From Ursus arctos (taxonomy: Eukaryota > Chordata > Mammalia > Carnivora > Ursidae), in contig NW_026622952.1 of the NCBI RefSeq assembly GCF_023065955.2, positions 33,367,813 to 33,431,812 on the forward strand: DNA of 64,000 nucleotides, given 5' to 3'. The notes beneath the pieces were generated by a model. That model ran no database searches. It saw only the letters and a program-made list of their open reading frames with translations, and was not told where the DNA came from. Shown piece after piece: positions 45,951 through 58,569 of the stretch. The position numbers and the translations under genes were made by a program. Within the stretch, counting starts at the first letter, position 1, and every line of letters begins with the position of its first letter.

Positions 45951-48900
45951 CATTAAGTTGTCCTTATTTTTCATTTTTAATGATATTTATTGAGAACTGT
46001 TTGTGTTTTTAAAATGTAGACCAAAGACAATAAAATATACTTATCACCTGTAAGGAGATTTCTAGTCTGAGAAACTTCAGAGAGGGTTAGAAAAAATTCC
46101 ATAAAAAGATAAATGTTTATTTCTATTGCAATCCTTAGAGATGATGAACTCAAGAGCAACCAACAATTCTACAACACTTTAAAAAATACATTCATAGTTT
46201 TTAAAGTATTACTAGCATATTCTAGTTGGAAAAAGAACGAAGGCTTAGAAAACTTGCCTAATTTCTTTCAACATACAGGGTAAAAGGGGGTCTAGAACCC
46301 ATATCTTTAACTTCAGAGTCTGTGCTAATTCTCTTGTAACAAGCTACCAGAGTCTTTCTACACATCCTTTGATAACAATGTTGTAGTATTGAATTACTTT
46401 CTGAAAAACATAGTATGAACAAGGTAGATAAATTGACTGGGGTTAGGGAGGGAGAAGAAATTGTTCTCTCCAGCTTTTTTTTTTTTTTTTTCTTTATCCT
46501 TTTCCCTTTATCCCCTCCTGGCCAGCAAAAACAGAGAACCCCAACTTCCACACAAATAGCCTTATCAAATTATAAGACCTAGAATTTCCTGGTGTGTCTG
46601 ATTTTTAAAGTGTTAGATTGTTTTGGTTCCATCTGATGTTTTAGTAGAAAAGTATTTTATTGTTGATTTTTTAATGAGTGAAAAAATAGAATATGAAAAA
46701 ATTTTGAGACCATGACTGAATTTGTATTCTACTTTTTAGGAAAACAAATATACTATAGTGGGAGTAATTATTCCAAATTATACAGTACACAATTCTTATC
46801 ATAGTGAAAATTAACTATGTTAACTTTTATGGTCACTTAGTTAATGACATTTTGAAATAGTAAAAATATATTTTAGTTTTTAAACTAGAAAAGTATGCAT
46901 ACCAGTCTTTGAATTAAGGGGTATTATTTCTTTCCCTGAAACCCAACAATAACTTGATTCTGATTTTTAATAGCTCATTGATTTCTTGTGTTTCTTAAAT
47001 TTTTTCACTTGTACAAAATGACACTAAGGGAAGTTCTCTAAATGATCTGCGTGCTATAATCTGTGCTTAGAAAATGACAATTAACTTGGGCCAGCATTCC
47101 CAACCTTTGTTCTATAGAATATTGAAATATATTACACAAGAGAGTTCCATCATCAAGTAAGTTTTGGAAATGTGCTATTATAAAGTTCATGGGAAATATT
47201 TCTGCGAGTAGACTTCTCAGAGCATTTTACTACTTAACTTCAAACTCTGAATTTGCAGAGAATGTAGTCTTTGGTATCTCCCAAATGTGTATGACCATGA
47301 AATGCTTTTTTTAAGAGCATACCATTCTATATGCTACAGAATGAAATTTGGTTAACACTGATTTCTGTAAAATAAGATATAAAAATGCATTTTAGAATGG
47401 GCATTACCAACATTATTCTTGTTAAAATTTAACATGGTTATTATTTAGAATAAGAAGGAAAACAGTTTGTATGACCAAGGAAAACTGAAAATCATCTTCA
47501 ATAAAATGCTTCAAAAGATTATTCTTTCCCATAGAGTTTTTACTATTTAGTTTTGAAATGACATAATAAGATGTCATAAGTATGATATAGATTTTTTTCT
47601 ATTTTTTTTCTAAAGATATACTTAGAGTATTCAGAACAGAGTTAAAAGCATCTGCTCTTAAGAAAAAAAATATTCTTACTAAATGTCTTGGGTATCTGTC
47701 TTTATAGTCTTTATTACATTTTTGAAAATATGATTCTTAGTCTAAACCAGAATTATCAATTTTTGTCTTTTCAGAACAGTATTGTTATGTTATATTCATT
47801 TTTAAAAATTAAATGTGCCAGTGAAAGTTACCCCAGTTAAGCTAATTGTCAATAATTTTTATCATGTTTATTCCGTATTCTATTTAATGACTTGGAACAT
47901 CAGTAGACATGGGAAAAATCAGAGTAGTTATTATATAAAAATTTATTAAGTACCTACTGTATGCTTAAGCACAGTGTTAGGACATAGAGAGGATACCAAG
48001 ATTATTAGGAGAGCAAGCCTCATGATCTTTGGTCATACAAATTTTTACCTGTTCAAATTAATTCACTATAAAGTACATACAAATCATTTTTTCAGAGTTC
48101 TTACAGATAATCCATTTTTGCCTACAATTTTTTTCTTTTTATTTTGAAGAATTCTGTTTTTATACAAAAGTAGAGAAAATACTGAAAGAGATTCTATAGA
48201 GTTGTTTATGCTCCCCTAAATTATGTAAGCTTGTAGTTTAATTTGCTTCAAATTCTCTCATTTTATTTCTTTTTATTTAAGGATAATATACAGAGAATGT
48301 ATAATTCTGTCAGGTTACATCTCTTCTCCTTAATGTAGCAACCATGGTAATCGTCACCTAAATTCACTATTTCATAAAGGTTTTGCCAAAGAGTGATATT
48401 CTAGTTCTATAATCCCTTCTTCTTTAGTAACTGAAATACTCCAGAAAAGGAAACTTTCTCTCATTAACTATTTGGTTACCCTGAAATAACAATCAGCGCA
48501 GGAAAGAGAAATTAAGTGTTTAGCTCTTTCCCTTTTATGTTTGTAAAAGTTTTAGATGAATTTTGAGCAACTTCAAAGATGAACGATGAAGTTTTTTCTG
48601 TGTTAGTTTGGTATTGTTGTGAAATGACATTGGGCTTTTAACATAGTTAACATATATTCATTGTCGTTATTATACTTACTGATGTTCAGATTGTCTCATC
48701 TTTGCTCAGTAGAAAGCCATTGGGGATTTGGCTGAGCCTTTTGGATATTATCATAGTAGTCTTTGATAGCTTCCTTGCCTTCTGGTATGACAAGAAGGTT
48801 GGACTTACCTCGTGCATTCCAGCCTCACACCTGAGTCCAGTTACTTCTCAGGGAACTCAAGTTTCTTTTAGTGAGAAATGGTATTTGGAGATCACAGCTG

Positions 48901-49143
48901 TGTTCCATGGGTCCATCTTGCTTGCCATTTGTTTCTAGGCCTTTTTGTGGACAGGACTAAGAAATTTTTTTAAGAGTACATATATCATAGTTCACAGTAA
49001 TATTGCCAGTTTAAATTAGAATTATACTGTTTTAACCTGAGTTGTTTGGTTTTGTATATGTATCTCTTTTCTCTTTTAATGAAATTCTAGATTCCTAATG
49101 ACTTTAGCATAGTTCCTTGTTTCCTTGATACTATAGTAATATC
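45951..49143. other. AT-rich non-coding stretch, no gene seen
   Basis: About 3.2 kb. T17 at 46475-46491. 47935-47965 (TTATTAAGTACCTACTGTAT) is a short L2-like tail. No exon, RNA gene or other clear element. Frames reach 97 codons only across the T17 tract. Confidence 0.5.
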
Positions 49144-49161
49144 AATATTACATAGTTTGAG

Positions 49162-49355
49162 GGGCGCCTGGGTGGCACAGCGGTTGAGCGTCTGCCTTCG
49201 GCTCAGGGCGTGATCCTGGCGTTATGGGATCGAGCCCCACATCAGGCTCGTCCGCTATGAGCCTGCTTATTCCTCTCCCACTCCCCCTGCTTGTGTTCCC
49301 TCTCTCACTGGCTCTCTCTCTCTCTGTCGAATAAATAAATAAAATCTTTAAAAAA
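49162..49355 (+). mobile_element. CAN-SINE, young, 18-base perfect target-site duplication
   Basis: Head GGGCGCCTGGGTGGCACAGC, GGGATCGAGCCCCACATCAG, CT-rich body, AATAAATAAATAAAATC tail. AATATTACATAGTTTGAG is repeated exactly at 49144-49161 and 49356-49373. Close in sequence to the 3.5-kb copy. Confidence 0.96.
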
Positions 49356-49373
49356 AATATTACATAGTTTGAG

Positions 49374-49834
49374 AATACTATAGTCAGTATTATTAGTAAC
49401 AAAGTTATTAGTGCAAAGAATGTAACATATCTTTGTAGTTCTTTTTGCTCTACTTTCTTATACCCTAATAGAGTACAAATTACTGTGCTTTAAAGTCACT
49501 AGGAATAACTCTGTTTTATTAAGCCACCAACTAAATACAGGTTTATTTGTTTTACTTTGTATTAAAAAATTATATGTATGTAATATGATGCCAAATTCAA
49601 ATCTACAATTCAAAGTATATTCAGAGAGGTCTGCCTTCTGTGTCTCTTTCCCCTTGATTCTTTCACAGTTAACCAATTTACATAGCTTTATTACCTCTTA
49701 TTTATTTAGTGGTTTAATCCACTATCTTTAAAAAACACATAAACAAATATATCTGTATAGTATAATTATATATGTATGTGTGTATATTATATTCTCTACC
49801 CTTCTATGAAAAACAGTAGGATAATGTATAGCAA
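49374..49834. other. AT-rich non-coding stretch, no gene seen
   Basis: No exon or repeat recognised apart from short TATATGTATG-type simple sequence near 49767-49790. Confidence 0.45.
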
Positions 49835-50030
49835 AACTTTCACACTCGGTTGCCAATAAATCACTTGGGGGGGGGTGTTAAAGCAGATTTTTGAATCCTG
49901 CCCTCGGAGTTTCTATTTCAGTAGGTTGAGGATAGCATCCAATTATTAGCATTTTTAACAAGTTCCCAGGTGATGGTGATGCTGGTGGTGGTCTGGAGGC
50001 CACACTCTGAGAACCAGTGCTCTATGTAAT
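49835..50030 (+). mobile_element. MER5-like DNA transposon
   Basis: AATAAATCACTTGGGGGGGG, GAATCCTGCCCTCGGAG, TTCTATTTCAGTAGGTTGAG (49911-49930), ACAAGTTCCCAGGTGATG and ACACTCTGAGAACCAGTG (50002-50019) follow the MER5A order over normal length. Includes G9 at 49868-49876. Confidence 0.8.
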
Positions 50031-50039
50031 ACTCTCTGT

Positions 50040-50400
50040 ACTTCATTTTTCCGCTGCAGATTATATTCTGGAGATCACTCCAGCAATAGAAAGAGAATTT
50101 TACTAATTTTTGGTAGCTGCATAGTTCTCCATTGGGAGGAGTTACTACAGTTTCTTCTACTCGTTCCCCAATGTGCACATTTGAGTTGGTTCCAATATGT
50201 GGTGCCAATTCTAATGAATATCCTCGGGTATACTTCTTTTAATAATTTTCCCATCTTTTCCAATCTGTCATCAGGATAGATTCCTAGAAATGGGAATGTT
50301 GGGACATAGGGTAAACGCACATGTGAATGTTTTAATTTCCTATTAAGTTGGAGATTTGAAATATTCCATCTGTTATACATTTTTGAAAACAAAGTCCATT
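50040..50400 (-). mobile_element. Old LINE-1 3' end (antisense)
   Basis: GGTAGCTGCATAGTTCTCCA (50112-50131), TGAGTTGGTTCCAATATG and GATTCCTAGAAATGGGAATG (50280-50299) have the order of an old L1 3' UTR read backwards. Diverged. Confidence 0.6.
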
Positions 50401-50734
50401 ATTCCTCAATTTATTTTTCCTTATGGATGAGCATTCAAAATTTTAATATAATGAGATCCTACTGCAAGTGACAAAGTAAATGCTTTCCTGTGCTTTCAGT
50501 GGAGAATACTGAAGATGATAGTCATTTGGAATAGAAATCCTTTAAAAACAACAACAAATTATTAATAGGTAACATTTAAAAAATCTTTATATTGGATATT
50601 TAAAAATACATTTATATAATAACTTACATAAATTATAATATGTAGTGTATATTGTAATATAAAATATAGTTATGTATAATTTTTAAGAAAAATAAGAAGA
50701 CAATATACTTGTTAGAACATAGATTATACGATTT
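50401..50734. other. AT-rich non-coding stretch
   Basis: Nothing recognised; very AT-rich from 50560 onward. Confidence 0.5.
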
Positions 50735-50925
50735 TTAAATTTTTGAATCTTAGATGTTGACCTCGAACAATTAAAATACTTAAGTTATTTAAGCCTCAGT
50801 TTCCTTATCTGTGAAATAGAGATGAAAAAAATTGGTACCTACTTCCTAAAGCTTATCATTTTTAAAGATAAAATTAGTTAACGCATATAAAGAATTTAGC
50901 CTAGCTATTCTCATTCTTACCAGAA
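50735..50925 (+). mobile_element. MIR (sense), degenerate
   Basis: AAGCCTCAGTTTCCTTATCT (50789-50808) GTGAAATAGAGATG, then TTGGTACCTACTTCC and AATTAGTTAACGCATATAAA follow the MIR order. Confidence 0.7.
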
Positions 50926-51933
50926 CAGTATGCCCTTTCTTAAATTAATATTTTATAATGCCCCGTTTACTCTCTGAAAAAATAATTTATGCATAATATA
51001 ACCTAATACATACATAATTTTAAAAATGAATTAATTCCTTAACTCTAATTTAAAGAGAAAATAAAAGGAAAGCAATTTATAATAAAAGAATATATATTCG
51101 ATGTGTCCATGATTATGCATGACAAATCTAAATGACATAGGAAGTAATCAGATGTTTGCAGTTTACCGGCTTTACTATGGCAGATCTAGTAGTATAACTA
51201 CAGGTGTGCTGAATCAGTAACTCTAACGCCAAGAGCAGTATTGACACCAGGGATGTCATTTTCTAAAATGGTGCATGACTTTTGCGAAGTTCTGCTCCAA
51301 GTACAGTCCTTTCTTGATTTTCATGGCAGCTGAATTCCTGGAAAACTCTGTGCATATTAAAACTATGCAACAAATATTTTGTGTTTTTGTGTAAGGTTTT
51401 AGGCTGAGCCAATTAGGCTGAGATAATTATGAAATGATGTTGTATCTCATGAGAATATCCAGTGACATTCTTCACTGGGCGGGATTGACCCAAGAGTTCT
51501 TGTACCACCAGTGTCCTTTGGGACAGCCGAAAATGGGCCCACAAATTTCCAAAATGCTCCCTAGTGGGCAGTACCAACCCTTTGGATGACATTGGCTTTG
51601 CCCAAGCTGTGGCATACTTTAAGTTCTTAATAGGTGTTAGCCATATTATTATTATTTTTATTAATGGCCCTGCAGATAATAATTGGATCATATTTATTCC
51701 TTGTGCTGATGGCCTCGTTCAGCTTCACCATTTTATCAGTCAGAGGTTCATCAACAACCTATAAAAATAGCTAATGTCCCTGTAGTTGGTTCATTGGGTG
51801 GTTTTATATAAAGGTTCAGTTTATGTTTTTAAGCTTGAAGGGATTATACTACAATACATATGTAGGAAAGTAATAAAATATAAAATAAAATGAAGGAAGT
51901 ATCCATGTTTGGGCTAATATTCACTCTGATTTT
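50926..51933. other. AT-rich non-coding stretch, no gene seen
   Basis: Frames at 51413-51691 (minus) and 51564-51764 (plus) overlap each other and lack domains. Confidence 0.45.
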
Positions 51934-51947
51934 AAAACCAATATTGC

Positions 51948-52104
51948 AGGGGCGCCTGGGTGGCTCAGTCAGTTAAGCACCTGACTCTTGATCTCAGCTC
52001 AGATTTGATCTCAGGGTTGTAACTTCAAGCTCTGTGTTGGGCTCCACACTGGGAATGGAGCCTACTTAATTAATTGACTAATTAGTTAATTAATTAATTA
52101 AAAT
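51948..52104 (+). mobile_element. CAN-SINE with 14-base target-site duplication
   Basis: Head AGGGGCGCCTGGGTGGCTCA, ATCTCAGGGTTGTAACTTCA box region of an older subfamily, and a tail expanded into TTAATTAATTGAC units. AAAACCAATATTGC occurs at 51934-51947 and 52105-52118. Confidence 0.93.
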
Positions 52105-52140
52105 AAAACCAATATTGCTGAGTAGTTAAGGGTCCAGACT

Positions 52141-52311
52141 GAGCCTGGGTGGCTCAGATGCAGAAATCAAGCTTCAGACTCTTGATTTCAGCTCAGGTGA
52201 AGATCTGAAGGTCGAGAGATCAAGTCCTGAGTCGGGCTCCGTGGTGGAGCCTTCTTAAGATTCTCTCTCCCTCCCCCTCTGCCCTCACTCACTCTCTCTT
52301 AAAAAATAAGA
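52141..52311 (+). mobile_element. Second CAN-SINE, 22 bases downstream of the first copy's duplication
   Basis: GAGCCTGGGTGGCTCAGATG head, damaged; AGATCAAGTCCTGAGTCGGG box region; CT-rich body; short AAAAAATAA tail. GTCCAGACT is repeated at 52132-52140 and 52312-52320. Confidence 0.9.
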
Positions 52312-52639
52312 GTCCAGACTAGAGCCAACATTAGAAATATACTGTTAGTCATATATGTAATTTTATTTTATTTTTTTATATGTAATTTTAAATATTCTAG
52401 TGTCCACATTAAAAAAGTAAAATAAAACGTGTAATTAATTTTAGTAGTATCCTTATGTAACCCAATATATCCAAAATATTATCATTTCAGCCTGTAATCA
52501 TTACAAAAGTTTTTGATGAAATGTTAAATAGGCAAGATAAGATATTGGTATATTCCTTTCCTTACCAAGTGAAGTCCTATGTGCTTTCATGCCTGCCCAG
52601 TAGCCCTTTGTGGCTGTGGCTGCCATATTGGCCAGTACA

Positions 52640-52880
52640 AATCTAGTCACACCTAAGCCAGTCTTCCTCGGTTTGAATCCCAGATCTACCCTTTGCTAGC
52701 TACGTGATCTTGGGCTATTTACCTAACCTCTGTGTGCTCCAGTTTCATCACCTATAATATCCACGTCATAAAAATAAAGTCTATGTCAAAAGGCTTTGCG
52801 GGAATGAAATGAGTTAATGGATGTAAAGTACTTAGAACTGACATAAAGTAAGTTCTCAGTAAAGGTTAATAAAACTCTAT
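52640..52880 (+). mobile_element. MIR (sense), well preserved
   Basis: TCGGTTTGAATCCCAGATCT (52668-52687) B box, GATCTTGGGCTATTTACCTA core, CTCCAGTTTCATCACCTATA, and AATGAGTTAATGGATGTAAA then AGTACTTAGAACTGACATAA tail. Confidence 0.88.
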
Positions 52881-53011
52881 AGGTTTAGTTTTTTTCTAAT
52901 ATAATAGAAAAATGTCAAAAGCTGGGATAGAAACAAACAAACAAAAAAACTTCACCAGTAGATATTATAACACATATGGAATCTTTCTCCTCCTCACCCC
53001 CCATCCCGCTC

Positions 53012-53023
53012 AGCGCGCGCGTG

Positions 53024-53058
<35 letters not shown>
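53012..53058. repeat. (GC)n(CA)n alternating purine-pyrimidine tract
   Basis: AGCGCGCGCGTG directly followed by CC and (CA)n of about 33 bases; good Z-DNA-forming composition. Confidence 0.9.
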
Positions 53059-53060
<2 letters not shown>

Positions 53061-54529
53061 CTCACAAACAGAAACTGTTTCTGATACCATTTTCTTCAGT
53101 TTGGGATTATTAGCACGTATTCTTGCCAAATTTGGTGGATAAACAGAAGCACAGAATGTACCAGTCTTTTAGCCACTCCTGATACTAGTCTTAGAGCTTT
53201 GATTTGACTTTGATCCTTTACCATATATCATGTGTTAAGGGGTGTGTAGATTTGAATCTGGAGGTTGCCTGCTGACTTCTAAGTAAACAGGAATTTATGC
53301 AGGCGAGAGGATTCACATAATTATTTCACTGTTGGGCCCCTTGCTGAATCATACATTGGAAGCATGTGAATGACCTCGTATTTGAATGTGGATGCACAAT
53401 TATTGACAGGTCACAGTGTAATAGGAGTTCCGTTCCTACTTTCTGGCCATGACGAACTTTTTCATGTCAAAGCAAAAATTGCAGGAGGTGGCCAGGGGTG
53501 TAAAATGTTCCAGCAGAGATTTTTAAAATTTTCCTTTTATTCTCTACACAACAGACATTCTTCTGTTTTCAACCTGATGGTGCCATTTTCTCTCTTTTTT
53601 TTAGTAATGGCGATAGACACTGTAAGTAAACCAGATAATAGACTCTTAAAGTTTCTGTGTGCAAATTGAAAGAGCACATTAGAGGGCCTGCCTGTACCGA
53701 GGTCTTGCAGCCCAACCAATATGGTATATAAATACAACACCAGCAGAAGTTATAACAATAGTTTCTGTCAGCCTGTCTGAGATGGTTAGAGCATAGCAGT
53801 GGGGAATAGCACAGTAACCCAGAAATGTCCAGATTCTTCTGGCCCCTTTTATTGTGATAAATCTCTTGTGAACTTTGCAGAGGGGTATTGTTCGCACCTG
53901 GTATATCTCTGTCTACGATATGGCTGTGCGCATCTATTCCTTCTCACTGAACGATGTAGCACAAAAGCCGATTCAATTGTATGCCAAAAAGATAATAAAA
54001 TACTGCGCAGGAAGGGAGTGGAGATAATATATTTGAATAAGATGAATTAACTACTTGCTCTACTTTCACCATATGTGATGTAAACAGTGCGAGCTTGGAT
54101 GTTTAAAAATCTAAGTAGTGTTCTCTTGTTATACCAGAAGCATAACTCTTGCAGATGCTGGTTTATTGCAAGAGACGTCAGATAACTTACTACAAACTGA
54201 GAAAATTGGGGCCGTGCATCCTACATAAAATTGTGTTGTTCCTTAATAAAAGAACTAACAGGAAGTAATTACCATAAATACTGGCAAAATATTACATTCA
54301 ATTAAGTATTTCTAAATGTGTATTTGAAAGAAATTAGGGAGAGTGTGGGAGCATGGAGGAATAGAAGCTTGGAAAGACACTGTCTCGATCTTTTATGAAA
54401 TAGCATTCAGAGATTTTCTGTGATCCTGGAATCTGATATATTTTCCTTGCTGGCAGGCAACCTCGATGCCTGTTGGCCTTTGGATCACACGCCGCATATA
54501 CTCTCTTCTCTGAAACTTCATTCCTCAGG
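53059..54529. other. Repeat-poor stretch, no gene seen
   Basis: No clear interspersed repeat. Frames at 53370-53669 (99 codons), 53679-53897 and 53799-54050 overlap and lack domains. The middle (53690-54110) has more CpG than its neighbours and could be conserved non-coding DNA. Confidence 0.35.
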
Positions 54530-54800
54530 GCCAAAACAGCCTCCTCCCATCCAAATATTGTCTACCTAATTCCTGCAGGCCACCCCAGGTTCAGTTTGAG
54601 ACCTGCCTCACCCACCAAGTCTTTCCAAACTCCCATAGCTCTCAATTATGTCTCCTTTTACTTCTGACACTGTTTGGTAGGCTAATTTGATAAACACCTA
54701 CTGTATACCCAAGACACACAGCTAGTAAGAGATAAAGCCAGGATTTGAATTCACAGTGAATCCAAAGCTTCTAGGGTTTGTCCTCAATGAAATTGCCGCA
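54530..54800. mobile_element. L2-like piece followed by MIR fragment
   Basis: 54530-54670 (CACCCACCAAGTCTTTCCAA, CTCCCATAGCTCTC) fits an L2 3' region in sense. 54690-54780 (CACACAGCTAGTAAGAGATA, AAGCCAGGATTTGAATTCAC) fits a MIR in antisense. Confidence 0.55.
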
Positions 54801-54879
54801 AATGTGTCATGGCCCTCAGTTATTTCAGAATTTCCAGGCTTCATTGGGCCAGCCACTCATCTGATCCCACACTGCTTAG

Positions 54880-55030
54880 CCTTGTTTTGCTGCATTATAT
54901 TATAATAGAAGGTTCCTTGCTGCCCCACTGGACATGTCGAAGGCAAGGATTGGGTCTTGCTTTTCATCTTTGTACACTCAGTAGTAAGAGACTGTAGCCC
55001 TTCGCTAAGTGTTCAGTAAAGTTTGGTGAA
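54880..55030 (+). mobile_element. L2 tail (sense)
   Basis: GAAGGCAAGGATTGGGTCTT, TCATCTTTGTACACTCAGTA and GCTAAGTGTTCAGTAAAGTT (54993-55012) give the sense L2 3' end. Confidence 0.65.
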
Positions 55031-56499
55031 ATATATACTTCTTATGACATGACCATAGTTTCTCCTTCATATTGTATAATTGATAAGTATCTGTATATCT
55101 GAGGTATCCGAGTTCTCCTTGGAAAAAGAACACACATATACCAAAAACAAATAAAAAGCCCAAAGTCACACTGAACAGACTTGGACACGGAGTATTTCTG
55201 AGTATTAAAAGATGACCCACTATGTTAAGCAACAGTTTATATAATAAATTCAACTTAGGATTGCAGTGATTTCTTAATGCTCATCAAAATGAAGTCAGAA
55301 ATCATGGAAATGATGACTGTAAAAGTAACGGGGTCACTTTTCTGATTCACTGCTACTTCCCTTCATTCATATTTGGTATTCAATTTCACAAATACTCATT
55401 AAGCTCCTACTGCATGCATCGTTTCATTTGCCTTAGATTCATGCAATGCTTTTACTGTGTGACACTCTCGAAAGACTTGTTGCTTTAATGTGCTAGATGA
55501 ATTCTTGCTAAGCACAGCTCTTCATCAAGCTAGGTAGCATATCTGTTTTAACTTATACCACGTAGTTTTATTTTAAAATATTCAAGTACCGAGCAACAAT
55601 ACCTCTAAATCAATATTTCTAAATTATTTCTTTTTTCCTTTTCTTAAACATAATGTTATTCATTGAGAGAAAATACTAATGACAAATAATAGTTTCATGG
55701 GAAGATATTTCTGATATTAATATAAAAACCAACATGTAAAACATGAATTAGACTTCCACGTTAGTATTGCTATGTTCTTCCCATTACTAATCTAGTCCTA
55801 TATTATAATATTCTTCCAAGATACCCCATCTGATATCATTTTTTTTTATTCCTTGCATTCCTTAATGTGGTTATTTTCATGTGTTATAGTACTATATTCT
55901 GTGTATGACTTTGCATGCTGCTTTTTAATCATTTTTTCTTATCCACTGATTTGCAGCATTTAAATATATTGGTGTTCTGAAATTAAGAATTAGCTGAATT
56001 TTTTTCCACTTAAAAGCTATATTTTTATTTACTTGGTGATTTTTATTGAAGTATGTATTGGAAAGCATGTGTACATTTAAAACTATAGTTCTACAGTACT
56101 TTGACTATTTTTTTTTTAAGAAAACATTCAAGAATTCTTACATCTGATTACAGGCTTTTGAATAGTCTCAGTGGGAAGAAGTATTTGTCCTTTGAAAGCA
56201 TATTTGAATTTTTTGAAATAGCCAAAAGTTATTCAATGTCAAATCTGTTCAATAATTTTGGTGGTCACACTGGGCAACACTACTTCTGAGCAAAAACAAA
56301 GTTGAAGCGTAAAGATAAGTTTTCTTCTGTGACTCATAAACTCATTCTGAAGGAAATCTCTCCAGAGGAGTTCTAATGAGGGAGACGTCATTGAATTGGG
56401 TGGGACTTCTGGTGGGATTACCTTGCAGTGAGTTTGAGAAAGCTCTAAGAAAGGAATATTAAAGCACAGCTTGATGCAAGAACATAGGGATGGCACCTA
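55031..56499. other. AT-rich non-coding stretch, no gene seen
   Basis: No exon or clear repeat. 55375-55420 (CAAATACTCATTAAGCTCCT) is a short L2-like tail. Frames are 82-85 codons without domains. Confidence 0.45.
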
Positions 56500-57620
56500 A
56501 CCTAGCCTAGGATAAAGGGGAGTCAGGAAAGACTTCTCTGATGAAGGAACTCTTGAATTCATGAAGATAAATAGCAGTTAGATACATAGAGAACGGTGAG
56601 AGGAAAAGGTCATTCTTGAAGAATGGAACATTATGTACAAGGGCAGAAAGGCAAAAGAATATGTAAAATCTAGTTCTTTAAGGCTGGAGTCTGAAGTTAG
56701 TAGGAGATGATATTGAAGAGAGAGGGGGAGTCAAGGTGGAAAAGAATTGTAAATGCCATAAGTTTAGACCTTATTTTGGAAGTAAGAAATGTCATAATTC
56801 ATGTAAGTAGGCACCTGACCTAGGTAGGGATGGAGGGAAAGGAGCAATTGCAAAGGTATGAAGAAGGCAAAATCAATAGACCTGGTCGCTGAATGTGAGT
56901 GACGAGAAAAAGAAAAAGTAAAAAGCGAAAGGTAGCCTTTAGCCTCTTAGTTTGGAATGCAGGTTAGATGTTGTGTCTGTCACTGAGTTAGAAAAGACAG
57001 GGTAGGAAAAAGTAAGATTTGTTTTGGTTTAATAATGAATTAAGTTTGGGGTGTTGCGTCAGTGGTACTATCGGCCATACATTGGAATTGTCACTAAGGC
57101 CGATCAGTATTTGCTCTGGAGATCTGGGGAGTAATCTGACAGGGTATTTAAATCTGGAGTCAACAATGGACAGTGAATAAAGCTGTGGGGTGAATGCAAT
57201 GCAAGGATTTGTAAAACGAGTTGGAGAAAGAGATGATGAAAAGCCTCTCGGGAGACACAGATTTTCAGGCTATTGTGGAGAGGTTCAGAGGATATACAGA
57301 AAGAATGAAAGGGGGATAATAGAGGAGGAAGAATAATGAAAGGAGAACTGGAGACCAGCGTGTCATGGAATCCAAGGGAAATGAGTGTTTTACGAAGAGG
57401 GAGGTGGTCAGTGGTGTCAAAAGCCTCATAGTAAGCACTCAATATATATTGGCTGGATGAAACTCCTAGATGAAATAAGAAGACTGAAGAATATCCACTG
57501 GTGACATTTCCAGAGTATATTCTGTGGAATGTATGGGCTGAAGCTATAGTGCTCTGACATTTAAGAGTGATGGGAGGGTTGGAATTGGAGACACTGATTG
57601 TAGACCACTCTTTTAATAAA
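56500..57620 (-). mobile_element. Long L2-like block, antisense
   Basis: Same ancient family as 35150-36640: GGAAAGACTTCTCTGATGAA (56526-56545), ATCTGGAGTCAACAATGGAC, GAACTGGAGACCAGCG (57345-57360), GGTGGTCAGTGGTGTCAAAA (57402-57421) and TGGAATTGGAGACACTGATT. Highly diverged. The 112-codon minus frame at 57104-57442 lies inside it. Confidence 0.55.
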
Positions 57621-58569
57621 CGTAACTATAAAGGGAAAGAAAATGAAGGCTGTCACTACAGGTATCATTAGGATCAGAGGAGATTTATTTCTTGAGTAGA
57701 TGTGTTCAATATAATTTTCTGATTTTAAAGTTAATACTTGTTTATAGTAGTACATAGGAAAATACAGAATGATACAATGAAAATTAAAATTATCCATAAT
57801 ATACTAGTATATTTCCTTGTATACACATTTTATACATACAGTACATTTTAATACAAAGTTGTGATGATAATGTATACACAATTTTCCATTTCCTTTTTTT
57901 TTTACTATTTGTATTTCATTTGACTGGTTTTCCTCTATTCTGAAATGTTCCTCAAAAATATGATATTTAATACTGCAGAATATTCAAGAACACACTGGCA
58001 GAAACTCATTGGGCAAAGCCAATGGTGAATTCTAAGAAACATAGGACTCACTACATGAAAGCCATCTGGAAGGGCCACAATGGGTGGCTAGCTGGTCAGT
58101 GGGAATGCTATTCCCACTGGTGAGGATGTTTTTTGGTATTTTTTGTTTGTAAACTCACTATGGCCAACCTCTATCTCTGGATGTGATTATAACAGAGGGT
58201 GCCTTCATAAAATGTACATATTCAACTAACCCAAAAACAGGAACATGGAGAGGAAAACAGAAATATCATCATCAAATGGTCAAGACAAAGTACAGATATA
58301 ATCTAGAACAGCCTCAGCCAGGCATGCTATCCTTAATTTAAAAGATTGTACAGTGATATTGGGCATGTTGGTGAAGTCAGCCCTCAACATTGTCTTTTAA
58401 ATCTCTGCAATCCAGACCAACTGCCTACTATGTCTAGCTTGGAGCTGTTTTCCCAGAAGCTCCATTTGTTATCCTCCTTTGAACTCTTGATGCATTTCTT
58501 CTGTGTTGGATTTTCTGTATCTTGGAAGCATTTCCTCATTTTCTAGATTTTTCTCTCTTATTTTGGTAG
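57621..58569. other. AT-rich stretch, possible old LINE-1 3' UTR
   Basis: 57690-57990 has the AT-rich texture of an old antisense LINE-1 3' UTR, but no block I can name. No gene seen. Confidence 0.35.
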
